Below are positions 46,896 to 56,352 of a stretch of 64,000 nucleotides of DNA, piece by piece (the first letter of the stretch is position 1; each line of letters opens with the position of its first letter). The notes beneath the pieces are model-generated. The model ran no database searches and was not told the DNA's origin. It worked only from the letters and a program-made list of their open reading frames with translations. The stretch is from NCBI GenBank assembly GCA_947499545.1, contig CANMOZ010000020.1:1-64000 (forward strand), given 5' to 3'. This DNA is from an uncultured Saccharospirillaceae bacterium. GTDB taxonomy: Bacteria; Pseudomonadota; Gammaproteobacteria; Pseudomonadales; Oceanobacteraceae. Position numbers and translations under genes: made by a program.

Positions 46896-48532
46896 TGCAA
46901 CCCGTTAAATTCAGAAGGGCTTGTTCTGGTGCCTTATTACTGCTCAGCACAAGTATCGCCCTACCCGCTTTTTCTGACAACGTAGATTGTGGGCCCGATA
47001 ATATTATCGAACACAGAAAACCTTTGATACATTTTGAACCTTTTCCTATGAAGGACCCAGAAACGGGTAAAGAGTATCATCCTAATGACCTGGTTGATGT
47101 TCCAGATGAAAATGGTGACATTAAAAAAGTAAAAGCCAGCAATTACTTTGGTCGTCTTAATTCTATTGAAGAGCAACTCAACACCTGGGGTTACTCTTTA
47201 AGAACGGATGGCGTCGACAACATCAGCAGTCTTAATTACTGTGCAAAACGCTTAGAGTCTCAGGTCAAAGTGATCAATGAGTACGTTCGCGATCAGGAAA
47301 TGAAATTCCTAAAAAACCCTGAAGAGTGGAAAAATGATTGGGAAAAAGCTTGGGAAGAGTACAAAAAAGACATTCCTTCATGGGAAGATTTGTATCGATA
47401 TGCTGAAGACGATGATTATGATGTTTACATGCCAGAAGTCCCCGTCTTTCATGCAGATCGTCCGGTATTCGAACGCAAGCCTGTTGAATTTACTAAAGAA
47501 AAAACCTACACCCTATACAAAGGCAGTAATAAAACCTTCGCTGTTGGTATCTACCCATACTATAAAATTGGGGCTACCAAAGTAGAAGCGAAAGGCGAAG
47601 CCGGCGTCAACGTTGAAGGGGCTATTTTAGGTGCATGGAAAGGCAGCGTTGCGAACATCGCGATTAAAGCACAATCACCAGGAACTGGCCCATTAACACT
47701 TGACCTCGTTGCCTCCGTCATTGATGGTCGTAAAACCTGGAATAAACCCTTAGTTAAAACAGGCGCGCTGCGATACGACGACAATGTTAAAGCGTCTATT
47801 GCAAAATCTGTTTCTTATCGTTTTGCGATTGGCCCCATTCCCTGCAAAGGTGAAGTAGGGTTAAGAGGTGAAGCTGGCTTCCAGTGGGGTATTGAACTCT
47901 ACCCTCTTCAGGTCGGTGCGTATACAGGTCCTTGGGCTGCCGCTGATGCATATGCACAGGTAGGCGCTGATATTTTCGTTGCAGGTGTTGGGGCCGGTGG
48001 CCGACTCTTACTCGCTTCCTATCAATTAACGCTTCAAGGAACCGGCACATTTGAATGGGTTGATGAACCTCTAATCAAATTAAACATGGCTCTGGTTTCA
48101 GATTTAGAGCTGTTATCGGGTGAAATCTACGGTTATGCCTACGTTTATTACCCCATTTTATGGCCCCCGTTTAAGAAAAAGAAAACATGGCGTCATACCT
48201 TCTTCGATTGGAAGGGGTATAAAAAGAAAGGATCGTTATTCGACTACTCTGCAACTGTGAGCCGAAATGGGCTTGTAGCAGAGGGCGATTTATCACCTGA
48301 GGACGTATTAGAAATGAACCACATCAACCGCGAAGCCTACGTTGAAGAGCTGGAAGAAAAAGCATTAGTCCATACTCATGACATTATGGCTTCGGTTGTT
48401 GAAGACATAGCGAGTGACGCAAACCGCAAAATTGGCGTTTCTGCCGCTCAAGTCAACGCCCTCACCAAGCAGCTCCAAGAACGGCAAGATCAGTATTGGA
48501 AGCACTTAAATGAGGTGATGTCTCAAGGATAA
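46895..48532 (+). CDS. Large secreted glycine-rich beta protein
   Basis: 545 residues, GAAGGAG RBS. Signal peptide to about residue 27 (ALPAFS). Residues 30-170 are polar and helical. Residues ~195-445 are a long beta region rich in Gly, Ala, Tyr and Trp with alternating hydrophobic pattern (GEAGVNVEGAILGAWKG, ADAYAQVGADIFVAGVGAGG, GEIYGYAYVYYPILWPPFKK) ending in a Phe-Asp-Trp-Lys-Gly segment. The last ~90 residues are helical. It could form an amphipathic beta-sheet shell, which in eukaryotic large lipid-transfer proteins is supplied by the domains after the helical one. That comparison is an impression. It is followed by the LLTP-like gene. Confidence 0.7.
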   Translation: MQPVKFRRACSGALLLLSTSIALPAFSDNVDCGPDNIIEHRKPLIHFEPFPMKDPETGKEYHPNDLVDVPDENGDIKKVKASNYFGRLNSIEEQLNTWGYSLRTDGVDNISSLNYCAKRLESQVKVINEYVRDQEMKFLKNPEEWKNDWEKAWEEYKKDIPSWEDLYRYAEDDDYDVYMPEVPVFHADRPVFERKPVEFTKEKTYTLYKGSNKTFAVGIYPYYKIGATKVEAKGEAGVNVEGAILGAWKGSVANIAIKAQSPGTGPLTLDLVASVIDGRKTWNKPLVKTGALRYDDNVKASIAKSVSYRFAIGPIPCKGEVGLRGEAGFQWGIELYPLQVGAYTGPWAAADAYAQVGADIFVAGVGAGGRLLLASYQLTLQGTGTFEWVDEPLIKLNMALVSDLELLSGEIYGYAYVYYPILWPPFKKKKTWRHTFFDWKGYKKKGSLFDYSATVSRNGLVAEGDLSPEDVLEMNHINREAYVEELEEKALVHTHDIMASVVEDIASDANRKIGVSAAQVNALTKQLQERQDQYWKHLNEVMSQG

Positions 48533-48557
48533 TTTTCAACGCAGATATACATTCGTT

Positions 48558-48588
48558 GGCGCCCAATAATCGACACTGGGCGCCTTTG
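48558..48588 (+). terminator. Stem-loop with short T run after the beta-rich gene
   Basis: Perfect 8-bp GC-rich stem GGCGCCCA / TGGGCGCC with an 11-base loop, followed by TTTGT. Partial terminator or attenuator between the beta-protein and LLTP-like genes. Confidence 0.6.
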
Positions 48589-48634
48589 TAACGATTTAAA
48601 CAATCACTATAAAAACTGTTTCAATGGGGTCTAA

Positions 48635-50506
48635 ATGCGCTATAGAATTTCACTGCTGTGTATAAGCATTTTCACCGCTATATGTGCTGCCAATGCTAAT
48701 CCAGATAAATCGAACAAGGTAACCACCGCAAAAAATCCTGGCTCCACTTTACAAAGTGTGTCATTAACTCATCAAAGACCAAGCTGTAATACTCATCAAA
48801 CTCACACATACAACTTTAAGTACCAAGATACTTCTTCCACCCCTGCTCGTTTATTTGGTACGGGTGCATTAGCAGCAAATACTGGGACTACCCAAAACAT
48901 TGACGTTGTTATTCAACTACTGGGTTCACTTAAAGTAACCTGTCTAAACCAGGATCGTGCCGTTGAAGCATATGAATTTAGTGATTTAAAACTATCGCAA
49001 AAGGGCCTGGAAAACGCTCAAGGTTCAACTGCCAACAGACTCACTGCTTTTATTATTCCCGAACAAAACCCAACCATCTTATTCGATCAACCGATACAAC
49101 CTATTTTAAGAAACACCCTTAGAAGTGTTTTGCAGCTTCAGTATTTCACCCCTAAATCTTCTGTACAATGGGACTACGATGCGATCGACATTCATGGTTC
49201 ATTTTTTGCGGAAATAAAGGCACATAAAAGTGGCAATGCTAAACGCTATGTCGAATCAAAACGTTATTACCAGCCAGGCGTACCAGGTGCCATGGTGCCT
49301 GATGTCAGTGTACTGCCTCATTCAAAAGTCGAATACCTATTCGAAGATCAAAAAATGGACTCTATGCATGCGAATCTCAGCCTTGAATTTTTTCTAAACC
49401 AAAGTTCAGCCGGAAATCGCAATGTGAATTTCTCTGTTAGCCGATTAAGCTCCGCTCCAAACAGCAAGAAAGCGATCGATTCACTTCTCGGCACTTTTCA
49501 ATCAGCTTTAGCACAACCGGCCTGGAAAGATGATTTTGGTGGCGTAGCCTATCACGAGTATTTAGATCGTCAAATGCAGCGCCAAGAACTAGGTTCTTTG
49601 AGCTGGCAAGCGGTTGAGAATTTGGTGATGACTGCCAATCAAGAAAATATGACCCAAGCATTTCTTAAGCTTAAAGCCTATTTAATATTACACCCTAGCT
49701 CCGCAGACAAAGTAACTGACCTCCTGGTCACACTCAACAGCCAAGACAGTCGATTTGGCTTAATGGCGTTAGCCTTAGCAGAAGCCGGTACGGAAGCCTC
49801 TCAATTGGCTTTAGTTGATGGGTTACAACGATTGCAAGAACCTACAGACAAAGTTGGATTACTGCGGCATGCAGGACTGGCAAAGCAACCAGGTACAGCT
49901 CTTGAAGAAGCTTTTAAAGAGATTTCACAATCCAGCCAGAATACTGAGGTGAAACAAACCGCTAACCTTGCATTAAGCAATATCGCCTTGACAGTAAAAA
50001 GTAGCGAACCTTCCCGATATCGAGATCTCCTCAAGTCGGCCAAAATTCGATTAGATCAAGCAAAAGATTACGCCTCAACCGTCAATGCTCTCAATGAGCT
50101 AGGAAATTACGGCACACATGAAGCGTTAGGCTGGGCTGAACAATATCAAAAACATCCTGCTCCAGGCATTCGGGCTACTGCTTTAGAGACACTTCGATTC
50201 GTTGAAGGCCAACAAGCTGAGCAACTCTTATTAGAACGTTTGAATAAAGACCCAAATGATTTAGTCAGAAATACGGCTGCACAAGAGCTGAATTATCGAC
50301 GGTTATCAAAAAGCGGGCTAAATGATGTAAAGCAGTTATTAAATAACAAACCGAATGAACGCGTTAAAACGTTACTATTAACGACCCTTGCTCACCATGC
50401 CACTCAAGACAACGAAATTCGCGCAAAGCTAAAGTACTATCGAGACAATGACCCCTCTAAAGAGGTTCGTCTGCATGCAAAATCACTGCTGACAAGCTTA
50501 GAGTAA
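48635..50506 (+). CDS. Secreted vitellogenin/MTP-like (LLTP) lipid-transfer-module protein with HEAT-like repeats
   Basis: 623 residues, signal peptide to about residue 22 (ANA). Residues ~50-250 are beta-rich and follow the plan of a vitellogenin N-terminal barrel: opening YNFKYQ strand, LRSVLQLQYF near 163-172 at the place of the family's ILSALQL, and WDYDAIDIHGSF. Residues ~330-400 are helical and contain LALAEAGTEASQLALVDGL near 375-395, very like the (L)DALxxAGTxAA motif of the LLTP superhelix. Residues ~430-623 are HEAT-like repeats (APGIRATALETLRFVEG, DLVRNTAAQEL). Known: LLTPs carry lipid in a cavity between barrel, superhelix and beta sheets. The assignment is by eye; a plain HEAT-repeat protein is the alternative. 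Confidence 0.65.
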   Translation: MRYRISLLCISIFTAICAANANPDKSNKVTTAKNPGSTLQSVSLTHQRPSCNTHQTHTYNFKYQDTSSTPARLFGTGALAANTGTTQNIDVVIQLLGSLKVTCLNQDRAVEAYEFSDLKLSQKGLENAQGSTANRLTAFIIPEQNPTILFDQPIQPILRNTLRSVLQLQYFTPKSSVQWDYDAIDIHGSFFAEIKAHKSGNAKRYVESKRYYQPGVPGAMVPDVSVLPHSKVEYLFEDQKMDSMHANLSLEFFLNQSSAGNRNVNFSVSRLSSAPNSKKAIDSLLGTFQSALAQPAWKDDFGGVAYHEYLDRQMQRQELGSLSWQAVENLVMTANQENMTQAFLKLKAYLILHPSSADKVTDLLVTLNSQDSRFGLMALALAEAGTEASQLALVDGLQRLQEPTDKVGLLRHAGLAKQPGTALEEAFKEISQSSQNTEVKQTANLALSNIALTVKSSEPSRYRDLLKSAKIRLDQAKDYASTVNALNELGNYGTHEALGWAEQYQKHPAPGIRATALETLRFVEGQQAEQLLLERLNKDPNDLVRNTAAQELNYRRLSKSGLNDVKQLLNNKPNERVKTLLLTTLAHHATQDNEIRAKLKYYRDNDPSKEVRLHAKSLLTSLE

Positions 50507-50515
50507 GGCTTAAAT

Positions 50516-50549
50516 AAAAAGAGCGCCTTGTAACGGGGCACTCTTTTTT
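50516..50549. terminator. Bidirectional terminator between the LLTP-like gene and murA
   Basis: A-rich left arm AAAAAGAG, a GCGCC/GGGGC core with one mismatch, and right arm CTCTTTTTT. Gives a T run on both strands. Lies between convergent genes, 10 bp after one stop and 19 bp from the other. Confidence 0.85.
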
Positions 50550-50567
50550 ACTCAGAATTTATTGAGA

Positions 50568-51857
<1,290 letters not shown>

Positions 51858-51892
51858 TTAAGCTTTGATTGCGCTTTAGCGCTTCTGGCACT

Positions 51893-52141
51893 TTAGTTAG
51901 AGCTTTGCAAAGCATCCCATTGATCAGGTGTCAACGCTTGAATTGTCACCGCGTGCACTGCACCGCTTTGGATCTCATCGCTCATAGCAGCATAGACTTT
52001 TTGTTGGCGTTTTACGGGCAGTAAGCCCTCAAAAGTCTGGCTCACAACGCGTATTTCGTATTTATACCCATCTCCAGATACAGCTACTTCAGCTTCTGGC
52101 AACCGCTCTCGTAGCAAGGATTCTAACGCTTCTGGGCTCAC
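51893..52141 (-). CDS. ibaG: BolA-family protein IbaG
   Basis: 82 residues from a GTG start with GAGGTAGAGG upstream. Core SGDGYKYEIRVVSQTFEGLLPVKRQQKVYAAM with the loop and helix of BolA/YrbA proteins, and HAVTIQALTPDQW at the end. IbaG proteins work with monothiol glutaredoxins in iron-sulphur handling and acid tolerance. In E. coli mlaB and the rest of mlaFEDC lie upstream; here the gene stands alone with murA and the antiporter gene diverges. Confidence 0.92.
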   Translation of the reverse strand: MSPEALESLLRERLPEAEVAVSGDGYKYEIRVVSQTFEGLLPVKRQQKVYAAMSDEIQSGAVHAVTIQALTPDQWDALQSSN

Positions 52142-52318
52142 CCTCTACCTCATTCTTTCAACATCACATATGGGACTTAGAGGGCATTCTACCCGAAAGT
52201 TGCACCTGAGGCGATGAAAGCAGATACACCGTTATAGACGAACGAGAAGCAAGTATCTTATTAAGCACTAGCTTATTTCTTTCCTCGTACATGATACACT
52301 CGGCCCAATTTGCAATGA

Positions 52319-53299
52319 ATGGATGTTGATCCTTACATGTTAGCTACAGCTGCCATTGTCGCCGGACTTGTGTTGCTCGTTTGGAGTGCGGACCGTTTTG
52401 TCTTTGGTGCGGCTGCCACCGCACGTCAACTAGGGATGTCTCCATTGCTGGTCGGTATGACTATCGTATCCATCGGAACATCCGCTCCGGAAATATTTGT
52501 ATCAGCAACCGCAGCCCTTGAAGGCGCGGGCACCCTAGCAATCGGAAATGCATTGGGATCCAACATTGCCAATATAGGCTTGGTTTTAGGCATTACCGCC
52601 TTGGTTTCTCCCATACCTATACCTAAAGCCCTTATAAAACGGGAGTTACCCCTCCTCGTTCTGATAACGATCCTAGCCGGTTACGTGCTGTACGACCTAC
52701 AGATCACGCTTGCTGATGCATTAACGCTCCTGGTTTGCTTAGGTGTGACGCTTTACTTAATGTTTGTTGAGCGAGGCGAACACCCCATTGAGGCAATGGA
52801 TAAGGAAGAGCAAGCTGAAGTTGAAAGCACGCCTCTTAAGAAAGCATTTGGATGGCTACTGGTAGGATTAATTTTCTTACTACTGAGTTCCAAACTATTG
52901 GTATGGGGCGCTGTTGAAATTGCCACGTACTTTGGCGTCAGCGAACTGGTGATCGGATTGACCATTGTCGCAATCGGCACCAGCCTGCCGGAGCTAGCGG
53001 CATCTGTGGCAAGCGCAATGAAAGGCCATCATGAAATCGCCATTGGAAACGTTGTAGGCTCAAATATGTTCAACTTGCTCGCTGTCATGCCCATCCCTGG
53101 TCTTGTCATGACAACCGTCATTGAACCCTCAGCGTTTTTTAGGGACTACATGAGTATGCTGGGATTGACCACTTTTCTTGGTGTATGCCTAGTTCTTTTA
53201 TTTAAATCTTCAAAACTTGGTCGAATGCCTGGAGCGTTAATGTTAATTACATACATTGGGTATCTAAGCTATTTATTTGTTAAGTCTACCCAGGCTTAG
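52319..53299 (+). CDS. yrbG: Calcium/sodium antiporter, YrbG-like
   Basis: 326 residues with about ten transmembrane helices. The two alpha repeats of the CaCA family are clear: GMTIVSIGTSAPEIFVS (~42-58) and GLTIVAIGTSLPELAAS (~216-232), followed by GNALGSNIANIG and GNVVGSNMFNL. These contain the ion-coordinating acidic residues. Position upstream of kdsD is as in E. coli yrbG. No RBS of strength is seen; an in-frame ATG six codons later is an alternative start. Confidence 0.93.
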   Translation: MDVDPYMLATAAIVAGLVLLVWSADRFVFGAAATARQLGMSPLLVGMTIVSIGTSAPEIFVSATAALEGAGTLAIGNALGSNIANIGLVLGITALVSPIPIPKALIKRELPLLVLITILAGYVLYDLQITLADALTLLVCLGVTLYLMFVERGEHPIEAMDKEEQAEVESTPLKKAFGWLLVGLIFLLLSSKLLVWGAVEIATYFGVSELVIGLTIVAIGTSLPELAASVASAMKGHHEIAIGNVVGSNMFNLLAVMPIPGLVMTTVIEPSAFFRDYMSMLGLTTFLGVCLVLLFKSSKLGRMPGALMLITYIGYLSYLFVKSTQA

Positions 53300-53352
53300 A
53301 GAAAATCCATTGTATACCATCAACCCCATAAGATTTACGATTAAGGTTCATA

Positions 53353-54333
53353 ATGACAACGCCAGAAGCCACCGAACACAGTATTATGGATGCCATACAA
53401 AAAGCCATAGAGCTTGAAGTTGAAGGCATTAACCACATGGCTAAACGACTCACACATGAAGCTGTATTCAAAGCTTGTTCTCTTCTTTTGAACTGCACTG
53501 GCAAAGTCGTTGTTATAGGAATGGGTAAATCAGGTCATATCGGAAAAAAAATAGCCGCAACTCTTGCAAGCACTGGCACACCATCGTTCTTTGTGCACCC
53601 TGGAGAGGCTAGCCATGGTGATATGGGCATGATATCCAAAGGAGACGTCGTCATCGCACTTTCGAACTCAGGTGGGACGCAAGAAGTGACGTCTATTATC
53701 CCTCTGATCAAACGTTTACAAGTCCCTCTGATATCAATGACTGGTCGAGATGACTCTGCTCTGGCTCAGCAGGCAAATGTTCACTTATATACAGGCGTCG
53801 AAAAAGAAGCTTGTCCTTTAGATCTCGCTCCAACCGCCAGCACTACGGCTGCTCTAGTATTGGGTGATGCGATTGCCGTAGCCGTCTTAGAAGCTAAAGG
53901 TTTTACACCCAACGACTTTGCGTACTCCCACCCTGGCGGCAGCTTAGGTAAACGCTTGCTACTAAAGGTTGAGGATGTTATGCATGGGGGTGATCATTTG
54001 CCTCAAGTAACGCCCAACACATCCATCAAAGAGGCCTTATTGACCATGACAGAGAAAGGCCTAGGGTTAACTTGTGTAGTCGAAAACGAGGTATTATTGG
54101 GGGTATTCACAGATGGCGACTTACGCAGAACCCTAGATAAGAATATTGCTCTTGATACGGAAATACAGTTAGTCATGTCAGAAAACCCGAAGACGATCAC
54201 ATCTCAACTCTTAGCGGCCGAAGCCCTGACTCTTATGGAAGACTCTCATGTTAACGCTCTCATTGTCATAGAAGGGAAAAAGCCGATAGGGGCTCTTAAT
54301 ATGCATGATTTGCTTGAGGCTGGTGTCTATTGA
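53353..54333 (+). CDS. kdsD: D-arabinose 5-phosphate isomerase
   Basis: 326 residues. SIS domain (~35-180) with VVIGMGKSGHIGKKIAATLASTG and HPGEASHGDMGMI, then two CBS motifs (~205-320). It makes arabinose 5-phosphate for Kdo, the inner-core sugar of LPS. Its stop overlaps lptC (TGATG). In E. coli kdsC (Kdo8P phosphatase) separates the two; here it is absent and must be elsewhere or replaced. Confidence 0.96.
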   Translation: MTTPEATEHSIMDAIQKAIELEVEGINHMAKRLTHEAVFKACSLLLNCTGKVVVIGMGKSGHIGKKIAATLASTGTPSFFVHPGEASHGDMGMISKGDVVIALSNSGGTQEVTSIIPLIKRLQVPLISMTGRDDSALAQQANVHLYTGVEKEACPLDLAPTASTTAALVLGDAIAVAVLEAKGFTPNDFAYSHPGGSLGKRLLLKVEDVMHGGDHLPQVTPNTSIKEALLTMTEKGLGLTCVVENEVLLGVFTDGDLRRTLDKNIALDTEIQLVMSENPKTITSQLLAAEALTLMEDSHVNALIVIEGKKPIGALNMHDLLEAGVY

Positions 54334-54920
54334 TGTTAAGACGTCAAAAACGGGTATTGTGGACTTGGATTGCTGGTACAACCCTGGTGCTGGTAATCTG
54401 GCTGTCGCAAACGGAATGGGGCGTTCGGGAGATGCCTTCCGTTAACTCTGCAATTCAAGAGCAACAACCTGATGCCGTTATCTCGGATGTTCGCTTAAGT
54501 CGATTTAATCGTTTAGGTGATCGCAATCAAGTCTTGACTGCTAACGTTGCACTGCAGTTTGAAAACATACAGCTAACAACGTTTGAAGAACCCAAAGTTT
54601 TCACTTTAACGACGGATGGCGCAGAGTGGCTAGCGCGCTCGCATCAAGGCACCCTAAAAAAACAAGAACACCTGCGCCTATATGATGCCGTTAGAGTTGA
54701 CTTTAAACCGATCGACCCCGATTCAGACAATTATTACCTCACAACACAGGCATTAGACATTAACTTGATTGATGAAATTGCTACTTCCGAAGATCCTTCT
54801 GAGATGTTTAGCTCTTACGATCATGTTATATCTCAAGGGTTTCGCCTTGACCTTAAAACAAAAAAGCTAGACCTAACTTCAAACGTTCAAGGGTTTCACC
54901 AAGCAAGACCACAACCATGA
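54333..54920 (+). CDS. lptC: LPS export protein LptC
   Basis: 195 residues from the ATG at 54333, which overlaps the kdsD stop; one extra codon (TTG) upstream is in frame. One N-terminal transmembrane helix (VLWTWIAGTTLVLVIWLS), then a periplasmic beta-jellyroll (DAVISDVRLSRFNRLGDRNQ). LptC receives LPS from LptBFG and passes it to LptA. Overlaps lptA by 4 bases (ATGA). Confidence 0.92.
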   Translation: MLRRQKRVLWTWIAGTTLVLVIWLSQTEWGVREMPSVNSAIQEQQPDAVISDVRLSRFNRLGDRNQVLTANVALQFENIQLTTFEEPKVFTLTTDGAEWLARSHQGTLKKQEHLRLYDAVRVDFKPIDPDSDNYYLTTQALDINLIDEIATSEDPSEMFSSYDHVISQGFRLDLKTKKLDLTSNVQGFHQARPQP

Positions 54921-55504
54921 AGACCTATAATATTTTAACGGCATACACAAAGAGAATGAGACAACATCTCAGCTCGTTATGCCTACCAAAAACCCTAACG
55001 CTGTATCCTTTGGTCGTAATATATGGGCTCAGCATCACTTTAAAGGCCTATGCACTACCAGAAGATCGCACAAAACAAGTCCACATTCGATCTCACTCTT
55101 TTCAATATGATCATAAGCAGGGCGCTTTCATTTACAAAGGCGATGTTGTCATTACTCAGGGCACTTTGATCATAAAAGGTGACGAAGTTGTCTTAACAAA
55201 AGACACGGATGGAGGCATCAACAGCATAATCGTCACTGGTAAACCAGCCTACTTCAAAGATGTGATACAAGAAGGGCAGACTCCCACTCAGGCCTATGGC
55301 CAAAAAATGGAATATCACGAACGCGATAGAATTTTAGAAATTCTCGGCAAAGCAAAAGTGACTCGAGAAGCCGATCAGTTCAAAGGTCATGAAATTCGCT
55401 ATCTATTAGATGAATCTAAGTTAGCAGCAACCGGGGGTGATAGTCATAACAAAGAAGACCAGCGCATCGAGATGATCATACAACCACGGAATTACGACGA
55501 ATGA
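54917..55504 (+). CDS. lptA: LPS transport periplasmic bridge protein LptA
   Basis: 195 residues. A signal sequence preceded by a rather long N-terminal part (hydrophobic [17 protein letters not shown], cleavage near residue 50), then the OstA-like jellyroll: [34 protein letters not shown] and [30 protein letters not shown]. It polymerises into the periplasmic bridge for LPS. Overlaps lptC and lptB by 4 bases each, so kdsD-lptC-lptA-lptB are fully coupled. Confidence 0.95.
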   Translation: MKTYNILTAYTKRMRQHLSSLCLPKTLTLYPLVVIYGLSITLKAYALPEDRTKQVHIRSHSFQYDHKQGAFIYKGDVVITQGTLIIKGDEVVLTKDTDGGINSIIVTGKPAYFKDVIQEGQTPTQAYGQKMEYHERDRILEILGKAKVTREADQFKGHEIRYLLDESKLAATGGDSHNKEDQRIEMIIQPRNYDE

Positions 55505-56226
55505 GCACACTGGCGATTAAGCATCTTGCCAAACGTTACGGAAATCGACAAATTGTTGAGGATGTTTCGTTATCGATTTCCAGTGGGGAAGTGGTTGGTC
55601 TTTTGGGACCAAACGGGGCTGGCAAGACCACCTGTTTTTACATGATTATTAATTTGGTCAAAGCCGACAAGGGCGACGTCTGGATCGACGACCGTAACAT
55701 TTCGCACTTACCCCTCCATGGTAGAGCCCAATGCGGCATTGGTTACCTACCTCAAGAGGCGTCCATTTTCCGAAAACTAAGTGTTAGCGCCAATATTATG
55801 GCCATTTTAGAAACACGCAACGACCTATCAAAAGCAGCAAAAAATGAAGAGCTGAACAAGCTGCTCGATGAATTTCATATTACGCATATCAGGGATAGCT
55901 TAGGTATGTCGCTGTCTGGTGGCGAAAGACGTAGAGTTGAAATAGCAAGGGCGTTAGCTGCTAACCCAGCCTTTATTCTTCTGGATGAACCCTTTGCGGG
56001 CGTAGACCCCATCTCAGTCAATGACATCAAAGCCATCATCCAGCATCTGAAAAATAGAGGCCTCGGTGTACTGATCACAGATCACAATGTTAGAGAAACG
56101 CTTGATATTTGCGAAAAAGCTTATATCGTGGGCAATGGCGTCATTTTGGCGTCTGGAACGGCTGAGGAGGTAATCAGCAACCAGGCGGTTAGGGACATCT
56201 ATCTTGGCCAAGAATTCCGGCTCTGA
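55501..56226 (+). CDS. lptB: LPS export ABC transporter ATPase LptB
   Basis: 241 residues. Walker [10 protein letters not shown] near residue 36-44, Q-loop YLPQEAS, signature LSGGERRR, Walker [14 protein letters not shown] and H-loop ITDHNVRET are all complete. It powers extraction of LPS from the inner membrane with LptFG (not in the window). Upstream of rpoN as in most gammaproteobacteria. Confidence 0.97.
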   Translation: MSTLAIKHLAKRYGNRQIVEDVSLSISSGEVVGLLGPNGAGKTTCFYMIINLVKADKGDVWIDDRNISHLPLHGRAQCGIGYLPQEASIFRKLSVSANIMAILETRNDLSKAAKNEELNKLLDEFHITHIRDSLGMSLSGGERRRVEIARALAANPAFILLDEPFAGVDPISVNDIKAIIQHLKNRGLGVLITDHNVRETLDICEKAYIVGNGVILASGTAEEVISNQAVRDIYLGQEFRL

Positions 56227-56255
56227 GCTGAAGGCCTTTCGCCTAACAGACCAGC

Positions 56256-56310
56256 AGCATGCCAGCTTGGAAGCACCAAGAACAAATGACTACCCAGCGT
56301 ATGGCATGCT
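56256..56310. promoter_or_regulatory. Interrupted inverted repeat between lptB and rpoN
   Basis: AGCATGCCA at 56256-56264 and TGGCATGCT at 56302-56310, 37 bases apart, within the 126-bp gap before rpoN. Arms are exact over 9 bp. It could form a hairpin or be paired protein sites near the rpoN promoter; function unknown. Confidence 0.35.
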
Positions 56311-56352
56311 CGTTGCTGAGAAACTAGCTGCTGGGGAAGGAATTACAGTACT

